NCBI GenBank assembly: GCA_002339125.1
Contig: DDJQ01000096.1
Span: 1 to 18,847, forward strand
Length of the DNA: 18,847 nt
Source: Alteromonadaceae bacterium UBA2620
Lineage (GTDB): Bacteria; Pseudomonadota; Gammaproteobacteria; Enterobacterales; Alteromonadaceae
Direction of reading: 5' to 3'
Shown: one piece after another, positions 7,150 through 14,632 of the stretch
How positions within the stretch are numbered: the stretch's first letter is position 1
How the letters are laid out: the number at the start of each line of letters is the position of its first letter
Made by a program: the position numbers and the translations under genes
The notes under the pieces: generated by a model
Told to the model about the DNA's origin: nothing
Database searches by the model: none
What the model saw: the letters and a program-made list of their open reading frames with translations, nothing else

Positions 7150-7622
7150 AGCACCTGCCTGCACTTGCGGCACTGATACTGCCGCTGGCCACGCACAACT
7201 GCGTTATGCCGGCGGATACTCAACTCAACGTCTCCACAGCCACAACGATAGCGTACACTGGGAATATTCAGCGGCGATAAATCAAATTCATGGCGGGTTT
7301 CGGGGGCGCAGTTAAACACCTCCTGCATCATGGCCTGCCATTCCTTACCGTGGGGCTTCACCCGCCCGTACAACTGATAAACCAACAAGTGGCTGACTTC
7401 GTGAGGCAACACGTCGGAAAAGTAAGCTTGCTGATTGTGAACAAATAATACCGGGTGTAGGTTTATCCTGTTCTGCTGTAAAAACGCTGTGCCTGCATGG
7501 CGGCCACTGCGTCTGAAGGTAAGGGTAGGGCGAACAAACGTTCGCCTGAAATAGCTATCCGCCCCGAGGTATAATTCCTCGAGACGGTCATTGAGTAACT
7601 GCTTATCGCTGGCGGATATCAA
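7134..7622 (-). CDS. sprT: SprT-family zinc metalloprotease-like protein
   Basis: A 162-residue member of the SprT family (E. coli SprT 165 aa). The HEVSH zinc-metalloprotease motif (HEXXH, about 74-78) is followed by HGKEW at about 91-95. A C-terminal zinc ribbon is formed by RCGCG (about 125-129) and QCRKC (about 149-153). Eukaryotic relatives (Spartan) cleave DNA-protein crosslinks; the bacterial substrate is not well known. The only reasonable start is TTG at 7620-7622, giving a 4-nt overlap with the sppA stop and likely translational coupling. The last residues (YQSA) and the TAG stop are encoded by the terminal repeat of the adjacent mobile-like element, so the native C-terminus was probably replaced. 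The zinc ribbon is upstream of the join and appears intact. Confidence 0.92.
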   Translation of the reverse strand: MISASDKQLLNDRLEELYLGADSYFRRTFVRPTLTFRRSGRHAGTAFLQQNRINLHPVLFVHNQQAYFSDVLPHEVSHLLVYQLYGRVKPHGKEWQAMMQEVFNCAPETRHEFDLSPLNIPSVRYRCGCGDVELSIRRHNAVVRGQRQYQCRKCRQVLYQSA

Positions 7623-9496
7623 TGGTTATCCATCACCCGGCAGCGTACGCACAGGGTGTAAATGTTCTGTGGATCGTTGAGCGATGAAATCAGATCAACC
7701 TGCGCCATGGTTTCACGCACCAGACCTGTCAGAATATTGTTGTTATCAATCAGATTGAGCTTCAGGGCGTAGATAACCGCCTGACCGAAAAACTCTTTCC
7801 AGAACAACTCTTTCTCAGACAGCTTACGGGTAACATAAACGGTATCGTAATCTTCTACACCGGCCAGGTCGGCAGCCGCCGTTACAGCATCATCCAGCGT
7901 ACCCAGCTCATCCACTAAGCCAATCTGCAGCGCGTCGGTACCAATCCATACACGGCCCTGGGCAATATCATCAACGGCACTGACATCCATACCGCGTTCA
8001 CTGGCAACCAGGCTTAAAAATTCACTGTATTTGCTTTCGATACTGCGCTGAATAAGTTGCTTATACATGGGGTCAATACCGCGCAAAGTGGAAAATCCGG
8101 CCATTTCGGTAGTGGCGACACCATCGGTATCAACACCCAGGTAATCGGCGGCATCCTCAAAGGTGGCCAGTGCAGCAAACACACCAATGGAACCAGTAAT
8201 AGTGCTTGGGCTGGCAAAAATCTTATCTGCCGAAGCCGAAATCCAGTAACCACCGGAAGCGGCGTAAGTGTTCATTGAAACAACCACTGGTTTGCCAGCG
8301 CTACGTAAATTAAGCACTTCCTGACGAATAATCTCAGACGCAGATGCACTGCCTCCTGGCGAGTCTACCTGCAGCACGACCGCTTTAACCTCTTCATTAA
8401 GTCGGGCCTGACGCAGTAACTGTGCGGTGCTGTTGCCACCAATGTTACCGGCGCGCTGTTCACCGTCCATAATAGTGCCTTTAGCCACTACTACGGCCAC
8501 TTTATCGCCCTGACGGGCAACCATGGGCATAGGCGGATTAATCACCCGGTTGTAGTTGCGGTAGGTGGTGAGTTTAAAACCGGCACGGTTATTTTCGTCT
8601 TTGCCAACCAGGGCAATAATTTCCTGACGCACTTCCTCGCGGGTTTTAACTTCGTCTACCCAGCCTTTCTGAATGGCGTACTGGGCAGAGTTGCCACCGG
8701 CCTGCTCGAAGTTCTCCAGCATCACCTCAAGACTTTCGTCAAAGTTATTGATGTCCACACCGCGGGCTGCGGCAACATCGGTTTTATATTGCGCCCAGTA
8801 CTGGTTAAGCCAGCGCTCATTCATTTCTTTGGCTGCGTCAGACATATCTTCGCGGATATAGGGTTCAACCGCCGACTTAAACGTACCTACACGGAAAATG
8901 TGCATATTCACTTTAAGCTTTTCCAGCGCGCGCTTAACGTACATACCGTAATTGGCATACCCGTCGATTGAAACACCGCCAATGGGGTTGAGATACACTT
9001 TGTCGGCATGAGCTGCCAGATAATACTGTGCCTGGGTGTAGTAATCGCCAACGGCCAGTACCGGCTTACCTGAGGTTTTAAAATCGTCGATGGCTTCTGC
9101 AATGGTACGTAGCTTATCCAGGCCGCCACCTCGTAAGCCCTGCAGGTTAAGTACTACCGCTTTAATACGCTTATCAGCCTTGGCGTTTTCGAGCACTTTA
9201 ACCACATCGCGAACCAGTACTTCGGGGTTATCCGGCTCTTCGTCAAACGCTTCCTGAAGAAACTCAGAAACCGGGTCTACCGCGGTTTTCTGAATGACCA
9301 GTGCGCCATTAAGGGTAAGCATCAGGGCGCTGCCAGGGGTTACCTGAGGGACGCTCTCTTCACGGCTGGCCACGGCGATAATGCCGATAATAATGACCAG
9401 AAACACAACGTTGAAAAACAATTTTCGACAAAAATTCAGGGCGGTCCATAACCCCACAAACAGAGCTTTGGTCCAGTTTTTACTTTTTTCGGCCAT
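7619..9496 (-). CDS. sppA: Signal peptide peptidase SppA, 67K type
   Basis: A 625-residue membrane-anchored serine protease (E. coli SppA 618 aa) that degrades cleaved signal peptides in the envelope. One N-terminal transmembrane segment (about 27-44) follows a basic stretch, predicting the bulk in the periplasm. Two tandem S49 domains are visible. The Lys of the catalytic dyad lies in FRVGTFKSAVEPY (K207) and the Ser in TYAASGGYW (S414), agreeing with K209/S409 known in E. coli. VDSPGGSASAS (about 378-388) and SPSTITGSIGVF (about 429-440) are also conserved. The 3' end overlaps sprT by 4 nt. In E. coli sppA is next to ydjA; here ydjA is nearby, with a small gene and a doxX gene between. Confidence 0.96.
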   Translation of the reverse strand: MAEKSKNWTKALFVGLWTALNFCRKLFFNVVFLVIIIGIIAVASREESVPQVTPGSALMLTLNGALVIQKTAVDPVSEFLQEAFDEEPDNPEVLVRDVVKVLENAKADKRIKAVVLNLQGLRGGGLDKLRTIAEAIDDFKTSGKPVLAVGDYYTQAQYYLAAHADKVYLNPIGGVSIDGYANYGMYVKRALEKLKVNMHIFRVGTFKSAVEPYIREDMSDAAKEMNERWLNQYWAQYKTDVAAARGVDINNFDESLEVMLENFEQAGGNSAQYAIQKGWVDEVKTREEVRQEIIALVGKDENNRAGFKLTTYRNYNRVINPPMPMVARQGDKVAVVVAKGTIMDGEQRAGNIGGNSTAQLLRQARLNEEVKAVVLQVDSPGGSASASEIIRQEVLNLRSAGKPVVVSMNTYAASGGYWISASADKIFASPSTITGSIGVFAALATFEDAADYLGVDTDGVATTEMAGFSTLRGIDPMYKQLIQRSIESKYSEFLSLVASERGMDVSAVDDIAQGRVWIGTDALQIGLVDELGTLDDAVTAAADLAGVEDYDTVYVTRKLSEKELFWKEFFGQAVIYALKLNLIDNNNILTGLVRETMAQVDLISSLNDPQNIYTLCVRCRVMDNH

Positions 9497-9586
9497 ACTG
9501 ACTACTTACCTAATTAACGAAAGAACCTAATGTTATCGATTCAAAAAATTATCGCGAGTTAATTTTGTAATGAAATGTTATTACCT

Positions 9587-9775
9587 TTATCTATGACGCT
9601 TTTTATTGGCAGAGGATGCAGCATGTTCGTCAGCACTATCATCCAGCCATTGCTGAATCAACCTGGCAATGGCTTTGTGCTGTTCATCAGCCAGGGTCAT
9701 CAGCAGGCGTCCCTGACGTTGCCTGTAATTCACCTTGCGCTGACCTTTTTGCATTAACTCAGAAAAACGACTCAT
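9587..9775 (-). CDS. Small basic protein of unknown function
   Basis: A 62-residue reading frame (MSRFSELMQK... to ...NKKRHR). I do not recognise a named family. It is very basic at both ends, with a predicted amphipathic helix in the middle (LLMTLADEQHKAIARLIQQWLDD, in part residues 24-46), no membrane segment and no cysteine. It lies 90 bp upstream of sppA on the same strand and is divergent from doxX. The start is uncertain. ATG at 9775 gives the compact form but has no visible Shine-Dalgarno. The same frame continues upstream to ATGs at 9823 and 9850, the latter overlapping the doxX start. The sequence has a genuine protein-like composition, but whether it is expressed is unproven. Confidence 0.6.
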   Translation of the reverse strand: MSRFSELMQKGQRKVNYRQRQGRLLMTLADEQHKAIARLIQQWLDDSADEHAASSANKKRHR

Positions 9776-9840
9776 CGATTGAAAGAAATAACGTATTCCC
9801 GCGGTCTTTATCGTAGTTGGCATTATTGAGGTAAACCCTG

Positions 9841-10458
9841 GTGAGCGCAATTATCCGTAAGTTAAATACTAAATTAAATGGGATGGCAGCATCCCTGAGC
9901 GGTATTCCCTTGTTACTGACAAGGTTATATCTGGCTCCGGTTATGGCTCAGGCGGGCTGGCAGAAACTGGCTAACTTCGATAGCACGGTAGACTGGTTTG
10001 GGAATCAGGACTACGGGTTGGGTTTGCCGCTGCCATTTGTACTGGCCGGCCTGGCTGCATTGAGTGAGTTTATTGGAGCGGTGTTTTTAGTGCTTGGCCT
10101 GGCTACCCGGTTAACCGCCATCCCGTTAATGATAACCATGGTAGTGGCCATGATCACCGTACACTGGCAAAACGGCTGGCCAGCCATTGCAGATGCAGGT
10201 AGCTGGCTGGCCGATGGCACATTGTTAATGAATGAGTCTGTCATGGCAGCACCCGAAAAATTGTCTGCCGCAAAGGCCATTCTCAACGAGCATGGTTATA
10301 TAGACTGGCTGACGTCCAGCGGTAACTTCGTGATCCTGAACAACGGGATAGAGTTTGCAGTAACCTATTTTATAATGCTCACGGTGTTGTTCTGCTTTGG
10401 TGGCGGGCGTTATGTGAGTGTTGATTATTATCTGGCACGGCATTTTAATCGCCAATAA
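9841..10458 (+). CDS. DoxX-family membrane protein
   Basis: A 205-residue integral membrane protein with about four hydrophobic segments (roughly 22-40, 64-88, 92-109, 168-188), matching the DoxX family layout. LYLAPVMAQAGWQKL and LAALSEFIGAVFLVLGLATRLTAIPL are typical of that family. A longer, less hydrophobic stretch (about 110-160) sits between the third and fourth segments. The start is GTG at 9841 with GAGG (9828-9831) 9 nt upstream. DoxX proteins have been tied to redox or sulfur and copper-related processes in different bacteria, but no substrate can be assigned here. It stands alone, divergent from the small gene/sppA side and 111 bp before ydjA on the same strand. Confidence 0.85.
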   Translation: MSAIIRKLNTKLNGMAASLSGIPLLLTRLYLAPVMAQAGWQKLANFDSTVDWFGNQDYGLGLPLPFVLAGLAALSEFIGAVFLVLGLATRLTAIPLMITMVVAMITVHWQNGWPAIADAGSWLADGTLLMNESVMAAPEKLSAAKAILNEHGYIDWLTSSGNFVILNNGIEFAVTYFIMLTVLFCFGGGRYVSVDYYLARHFNRQ

Positions 10459-10569
10459 ATTATTTTTTCGGGGATTACACTAAAACCACTTGTCAGTATG
10501 CTGGTCTTTTTGTGAAATAGCCCGTATCAGCTCGAGTACACTAAATAATTTTGCCAGAAGGAGAGCACC

Positions 10570-11121
10570 ATGGATGCACTGGAACTTGTTATCAATCGTC
10601 GCTCACAGCCCCGACTTACCGCGCCGGCACCGGCAGGTGAGGCGTTGGATAATATTAAACGTGCGGCTTTACGGGCGCCGGATCACGCAGCGCTTAAACC
10701 ATGGCGATTTATTGTGTGTGAGGGTAAAGGGCTCGATAAGCTCGGTGCGTTGTTTGAGCAGTCCGCAATTGATAATGATAAAACGGAGCGTGAAATTCAG
10801 CGCGCGCCGCAGTTACCCACCCGTGCGCCCATGATTATAGTGATCACCACGGCCTATCAGGAACACGAAAAAGTGCCTCAGGTAGAACAGTTCGCCTCGG
10901 CCAGCTGTGCGGCAATGGCCATGCAGATGGCTGCAGTTGCTCAGGGCTTTCAGGGCATGTGGCGCACCGGCGAATATGCTCATTGTAACATTGTAAAAGA
11001 GGGTCTGGGTGTGTCTGCCGACAACGAAATTGTTGGTTTCTTATATCTGGGTACGCCAGCACAGGACGCCGGACCTAAGCCAGAACTTGAACCGGGAGAC
11101 TACTTTACTGTATTTGCATAG
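10570..11121 (+). CDS. ydjA: NAD(P)H nitroreductase, YdjA type
   Basis: A 183-residue FMN-dependent nitroreductase closely resembling E. coli YdjA (183 aa), a minimal member of the family. Flavin-binding features include NRRSQPRL (9-16), the RAPDHAALKPWRF segment (about 35-47) and GFLYLGTP near 158-165. The block SCAAMAMQMAAVAQGFQGMWRTG (about 112-134, in part) matches YdjA closely. The natural substrate is unknown. A strong ribosome binding site (AAGGAGAG, about 10557-10564) precedes the ATG. In E. coli ydjA is adjacent to and divergent from sppA; here the same orientation is kept, with two genes inserted between. Confidence 0.94.
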   Translation: MDALELVINRRSQPRLTAPAPAGEALDNIKRAALRAPDHAALKPWRFIVCEGKGLDKLGALFEQSAIDNDKTEREIQRAPQLPTRAPMIIVITTAYQEHEKVPQVEQFASASCAAMAMQMAAVAQGFQGMWRTGEYAHCNIVKEGLGVSADNEIVGFLYLGTPAQDAGPKPELEPGDYFTVFA

Positions 11122-11175
11122 CGGCCACTCTGGCCCTGCTAGTTTCTGAGAGTAAGCGCCGCCAGTCGGCGGCGC
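11119..11175. other. Two hairpins between convergent ydjA and the DUF4168 gene
   Basis: The first stem is TAGCGGCC / GGCC-CT-GCTA (11119-11126 with 11132-11141), overlapping the ydjA stop codon. The second is a perfect 8-bp GC-only stem GCGCCGCC / GGCGGCGC with a 4-nt loop AGTC (11156-11175). Neither is followed by a T-run on either strand. They may act as transcript 3'-end structures or factor-dependent stops; the sequence does not decide. Confidence 0.6.
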
Positions 11176-11192
11176 ATTGCGGATAGGAAAGT

Positions 11193-11597
11193 CTAGCTAT
11201 TATCCTGGTCGTTAACAATGTTCATCACACGCTGGCGTAGCGCTTCATCCTGACGCACCAGCTGAGCGATTGTGGTATAGGTTTTTACCTCGAGACCAGC
11301 TTGCTTTATTTCGTCAACCATCGCCTCACGAGCACTCGCTTGCAATTGTTGCTGTTTTTCGGTGGACTGCTCTTGCTGCAGCTTAACCTCAAACTCTTTG
11401 GCAACATCTTGTACTGCATACATCGCCACAGTAAATTTTTCTAACGTTGAATCATCAAACTGTTGTTGTTCAACAGAAGTCTGAATTTGATTTATTGCTT
11501 TTTCGTTGTCCTGCACTTTCTGGGCTGCGTAAACCGAAGAAACTGCGCCGGTGGTAAGAGAAAGCGTTAAGGCAATGAGTTTTGCAAGTCGTGTCAT
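11193..11597 (-). CDS. Exported DUF4168-family protein
   Basis: A 134-residue protein with a standard Sec signal peptide: MTRLAK, then a hydrophobic core, then a probable cut after SVYA (about residue 24). The mature part is Gln/Glu-rich and largely helical. It contains the DUF4168 pattern: LEKFTVAMYAVQDVAKEFE (about 52-70), a helical connector, then a second helix ending with LRQRVMNIV. The location is predicted periplasmic and the function is unknown. GGAG on the minus strand (about 11605-11608) supports the start. It is monocistronic, converging on ydjA, with a hairpin between. A perfect spaced inverted repeat (11696-11727) lies about 100-130 bp upstream and could be its operator. Confidence 0.8.
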   Translation of the reverse strand: MTRLAKLIALTLSLTTGAVSSVYAAQKVQDNEKAINQIQTSVEQQQFDDSTLEKFTVAMYAVQDVAKEFEVKLQQEQSTEKQQQLQASAREAMVDEIKQAGLEVKTYTTIAQLVRQDEALRQRVMNIVNDQDNS

Positions 11598-12042
11598 ATA
11601 TACACTCCAATTTAGTGAATGACCCCACTACGGGGAATGTCATAACTTATAAAGCGAGTGCTATGCCAGGTTGGAAATCGTCAATTTAAACAGTAGCTTA
11701 TAAAATATCCGGCCTGGTTTTATAAGCGCAGGCTGGTTACGCTTGCTAAATGTGTCGCAAATTTTCACGGTGATAGCATGGATGTTATGCAAAATTACAG
11801 GGGGCTAATATTCTATGGCAGCGTCAGTGGCGGGTGACTTTTGTTGAAAATGGCAGACGTTAACAAGTTGCTCAATCGAAAATTGGCATTAATCGGTTTG
11901 GAGTAATTAGTTGCCGGGAGCTTTGGTGCTTGATGAACAGTGTTATAGGTGCAGAGGCTTAGATGGTTATGGCGTATTAAAAACAGTGATGCCGGAAACA
12001 CCATTGGCGTTTCCGGCATCAGCATTCAGCGTATTACTCGTA
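11598..12042. promoter_or_regulatory. Intergenic region upstream of the DUF4168 gene and downstream of pykA
   Basis: A 445-bp stretch with no credible gene. It holds the promoter region of the DUF4168 gene, a perfect 10-bp inverted repeat GCTTATAAAA / TTTTATAAGC (11696-11705 and 11718-11727), a related half-copy CTTATAAAG at about 11646, and the pykA terminator (11979-12021). The part from about 11730 to 11975 shows nothing I could assign. Confidence 0.5.
11979..12021 (-). terminator. Intrinsic terminator of pykA
   Basis: A 13-bp perfect stem (TGATGCCGGAAAC 11987-11999 with GTTTCCGGCATCA 12009-12021) has a 9-nt loop. On the minus strand it is followed after CTG by TTTTT (11979-11983). It begins 22 nt after the pykA stop. 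Confidence 0.92.
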
Positions 12043-13479
12043 CTATTCTACGACGATAATTTTAATTGCGTCAGTAGCACCGATAGTTTCCATGCGGTCA
12101 CCGTGGGTCAGGATCACGATATCACCGTCTTCCACCAGGTTTTTCTCTTTCAGCAGAGCTACAACATCTTTACGCAGCTCACCAGGTGCGCTGTCGCGAG
12201 AGTCAAAGAAAACCGGTTTTACGCCACGATATAACGCCATCAGATTAAGCGTTTCTTCGTGACGTGACATAGCAACAATAGGCAGGGTAGTGGTGATACG
12301 CGACATCAGACGCGGCGTGCTGCCACTTTCAGTTAAGCCTACAATAGCCTTTACACCCGGTAAGTGGTTAGCAGCATAAACCGCTGATAAAGCGATAGTC
12401 TCGTGCACTGAACCAAATAGTTCGTCCATGCGGTGCTTGGAGATTTTTACACTTGGGTGGGTTTCTGCGCCTTCACAAACACGGGCCATGGCTTTTACCG
12501 TTTCAACCGGATAGCTACCTGCTGCAGTTTCTGCTGACAGCATAACCGCATCGGTACCGTCCAGTACGGCGTTAGCCACGTCCATTACTTCTGCACGGGT
12601 AGGCATTGGGCTTTCAATCATCGACTCCATCATCTGAGTTGCCGTGATAACCACCTTATTTAACTGGCGAGAGCGGGCGATCAGTTTTTTCTGAACACCA
12701 ACCAGCTCGGCATCACCAATTTCCACACCCAAATCGCCACGGGCAACCATTACTGCGTCTGATGCGCTGATAATGTCATCAATGGCTTCATCAGTAGCAA
12801 CGGCTTCAGCGCGTTCTACCTTGGCGCAGATTTTCGCTTTACAGCCGGCTGCTTCGGCCAGTTCGCGGGCATAGTTCAGGTCTGCACCGCTGCGTGGGAA
12901 AGAGACAGCAAGGTAATCAACACCAATTTCAGCGGCAGTAAGGATGTCACGCTTATCTTTTTCAGTCAGCGCTTCAGCAGATAAACCGCCACCCAGACGG
13001 TTGATGCCTTTATTATTAGACAGTTTGCCGCCTACGGTTACTTTAGTCAGTACTTTACGGCCATCAACGCCGGTCACTTCTAATTGAATACGGCCATCGT
13101 CGAGTAACAGGATATCGCCGGTGCTAACGTCATCAGGCAGCGCCTTATAATCGATACCAACCTGTTGCTCGTTACCTGCATCGCGGTCCAGCTCTGCGTC
13201 CAGCACAAACGGGTCGCCTTCGTTAAGGAAAACTTTATCGTTGGCAAAGCGTGAAACCCGGATTTTTGGCCCTTGCAGGTCGCCTAAAATCGCTACGTAT
13301 TTGCCCAGCTTGGCAGCAGCTGCGCGTACACGCTTGGCGCGCTCAATATGATCTTCGGCCTGGCCATGGGAAAAATTCATGCGTACTACGTTTGCTCCGG
13401 CGGCAATAATCGCTTCAATTTTTTCTTGCGTGTCTGTAGCAGGCCCTAAAGTAGCCAGGATTTTCGTTCTTCTAGTCAT
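12043..13479 (-). CDS. pykA: Pyruvate kinase, PykA type
   Basis: A 478-residue pyruvate kinase, converting phosphoenolpyruvate and ADP to pyruvate and ATP. It resembles E. coli PykA (pyruvate kinase II, 480 aa) along its length. Motifs include VVRMNFSHG (about 31-39), GDLQGPKIRV (about 66-75), AKVERAEAV (about 219-227), VARGDLGVEIG (about 245-255), ITATQMMESM (about 278-287) and the DGTDAVMLSAETAAG block (about 307-321). All catalytic segments are intact. hexR lies 295 bp upstream on the same strand, as in other gammaproteobacteria. A near-perfect HexR-type palindrome (13541-13567) lies about 62 bp before the start codon, next to a possible -10 TATACT (13526-13531, minus strand), so repression by HexR is likely. 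Confidence 0.97.
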   Translation of the reverse strand: MTRRTKILATLGPATDTQEKIEAIIAAGANVVRMNFSHGQAEDHIERAKRVRAAAAKLGKYVAILGDLQGPKIRVSRFANDKVFLNEGDPFVLDAELDRDAGNEQQVGIDYKALPDDVSTGDILLLDDGRIQLEVTGVDGRKVLTKVTVGGKLSNNKGINRLGGGLSAEALTEKDKRDILTAAEIGVDYLAVSFPRSGADLNYARELAEAAGCKAKICAKVERAEAVATDEAIDDIISASDAVMVARGDLGVEIGDAELVGVQKKLIARSRQLNKVVITATQMMESMIESPMPTRAEVMDVANAVLDGTDAVMLSAETAAGSYPVETVKAMARVCEGAETHPSVKISKHRMDELFGSVHETIALSAVYAANHLPGVKAIVGLTESGSTPRLMSRITTTLPIVAMSRHEETLNLMALYRGVKPVFFDSRDSAPGELRKDVVALLKEKNLVEDGDIVILTHGDRMETIGATDAIKIIVVE

Positions 13480-13540
13480 GTGTGTTATCGCTTGTTAATA
13501 GTTTATGTGGGACAACCAGTGATTAAGTATAGCTGAAAAT

Positions 13541-13567
13541 CTATTTCGTAATTTAATTACAAAATAG
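13541..13567. promoter_or_regulatory. HexR operator upstream of pykA
   Basis: A 27-bp palindrome centred on 13554. Arms CTATTT-c-GTAATT and AATTAC-a-AAATAG differ by one mismatched pair. The core GTAATTTAATTAC is the known HexR-type motif (TGTAATT..AATTACA in Shewanella studies). Location upstream of pykA, next to hexR itself, fits the HexR regulon. Binding is inferred, not shown. Confidence 0.8.
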
Positions 13568-13736
13568 TAGACGAATTTGACCAAATTGTGAATGGTTGAT
13601 TAAAGATTCTTTATGATGGTCTGAACAGCGGTGGCAATAAAAAGTAACACAAATGAACCGCTAACCCCTGCGCTAGCGAGTGGGTGAAGGGATTGGAAGG
13701 TGGTAACTGATATCAAAAAAAATTTTTACGCGATGT

Positions 13737-13762
13737 AAAAAAGCGGGCAGAAGAATCCGCCC
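13737..13762 (-). terminator. Probable terminator of hexR
   Basis: On the minus strand a GGGCGG...CCGC stem (13743-13762, partly wobble-paired) runs into TTTTTT (13737-13742). A small extra hairpin CCTCT-TGG-AGAGG (13761-13773) touches the hexR stop. The hairpin is short, so termination may be partial, letting some hexR transcripts read into pykA. Confidence 0.6.
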
Positions 13763-13774
13763 TCTTGGAGAGGA

Positions 13775-14632
13775 TTAGGCTTCGTTGCCGCGTTTTTCGT
13801 AGCGGGAGCCACGCAGCGTATCTTTAACACGCTTAAGATTTTCACGGAACTTATTGCCACGACGCAGTGTAAACCCGGTGGCAAGTACATCTATCAGGGT
13901 TAACTGGGCAATCCTTGAGGCCATGGGCATATACATGTCGGTATCTTCCGGGACTTCCAGCGATAATACATAGGTACATTCGTTAGCCAACGGGCTGTCA
14001 GCCGATGTAATGCCAACCACTGTTGCATCGTTAGCTTTAGCAATCTGGGCGATTTCTACCAGGCTTTTGGTGCGGCCGGTGTGTGAAAACAACATGACGA
14101 CGTCGCCTGAGTTACAGTTCATACAGCTCATGCGCTGCATCAGAATATCTTCGAAATACACCACTGGCACATTAAAACGGAAAAACTTGTTCAATGCATC
14201 ATGAGCCACAGATGCTGAGGCACCCAGACCAAAGAACGAAATACGTTGTGCCTGGGTTAACAGGTCAACCACCCGGTTGACGGTGTTTACACAAACAGAT
14301 TGACGGGCCACTTCCAGCGACGCCATGGTCGACTCAAATATCTTATTGGTGTATTCGTCCGGACCGTCGTTTTCGTCTACATGCCGGTTAACATAAGGCG
14401 TGCCGTTGGCCAGGCTTTGCGCGAGGTGCAGTTTAAAATCCGGAAAGCCTTTGGTGTCCAGACGACGACAAAAACGGTTAACCGTTGGCTCGCTGACATC
14501 TGACATTTTAGCCAGAGTTGCTATACTGGAATGGATCGCTGATTGAGGATTTGCCAGTATCACTTCTGCCACCTTACGTTCCGATTTACTGAACGCAGAT
14601 TTGTGCTGTGTGATTTTTTCTAAAATATTCAT
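13775..14632 (-). CDS. hexR: Transcriptional regulator HexR (RpiR family)
   Basis: A 285-residue RpiR-family regulator. The N-terminal helix-turn-helix domain (about 1-77) carries SDVSEPTVNRFCRRL (about 44-58). A C-terminal SIS sugar-phosphate-binding domain (about 125-260) shows ISFFGLGASA (about 131-140) and FSHTGRTKS (about 182-190). HexR of Shewanella and Pseudomonas responds to 2-keto-3-deoxy-6-phosphogluconate, the Entner-Doudoroff intermediate, and controls zwf, edd, pyk and related genes. Its position between pykA and the divergent zwf-pgl-edd operon is the classic arrangement. No clear ribosome binding site is seen before the ATG, suggesting low translation. A weaker HexR-like site (14715-14729) upstream could allow autoregulation. 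Confidence 0.95.
   Translation of the reverse strand: MNILEKITQHKSAFSKSERKVAEVILANPQSAIHSSIATLAKMSDVSEPTVNRFCRRLDTKGFPDFKLHLAQSLANGTPYVNRHVDENDGPDEYTNKIFESTMASLEVARQSVCVNTVNRVVDLLTQAQRISFFGLGASASVAHDALNKFFRFNVPVVYFEDILMQRMSCMNCNSGDVVMLFSHTGRTKSLVEIAQIAKANDATVVGITSADSPLANECTYVLSLEVPEDTDMYMPMASRIAQLTLIDVLATGFTLRRGNKFRENLKRVKDTLRGSRYEKRGNEA

Larger units (their letters stand above)
13480..13774 (-). promoter_or_regulatory. hexR-pykA intergenic region with pykA promoter
   Basis: These 295 bp hold the hexR terminator (13737-13762), a HexR-type operator (13541-13567) and a probable pykA -10 element TATACT (13526-13531 on the minus strand) with no good -35, which would lie under the operator. An AGCGGT / ACCGCT inverted pair lies around 13627-13665, and a CGCTAGCG palindrome near 13672. 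No coding potential is seen. Confidence 0.6.

Noticed and set aside
10490..10834. 114-codon frame overlapping the start of ydjA on the plus strand
   Set aside because: It is in another frame from the well-supported ydjA and has no protein-like features.
11911..12234. 107-codon open frame on the plus strand across the pykA terminator and 3' end
   Set aside because: It reads through the terminator stem and the antisense of the pykA C-terminus, with low-complexity, non-protein-like sequence.
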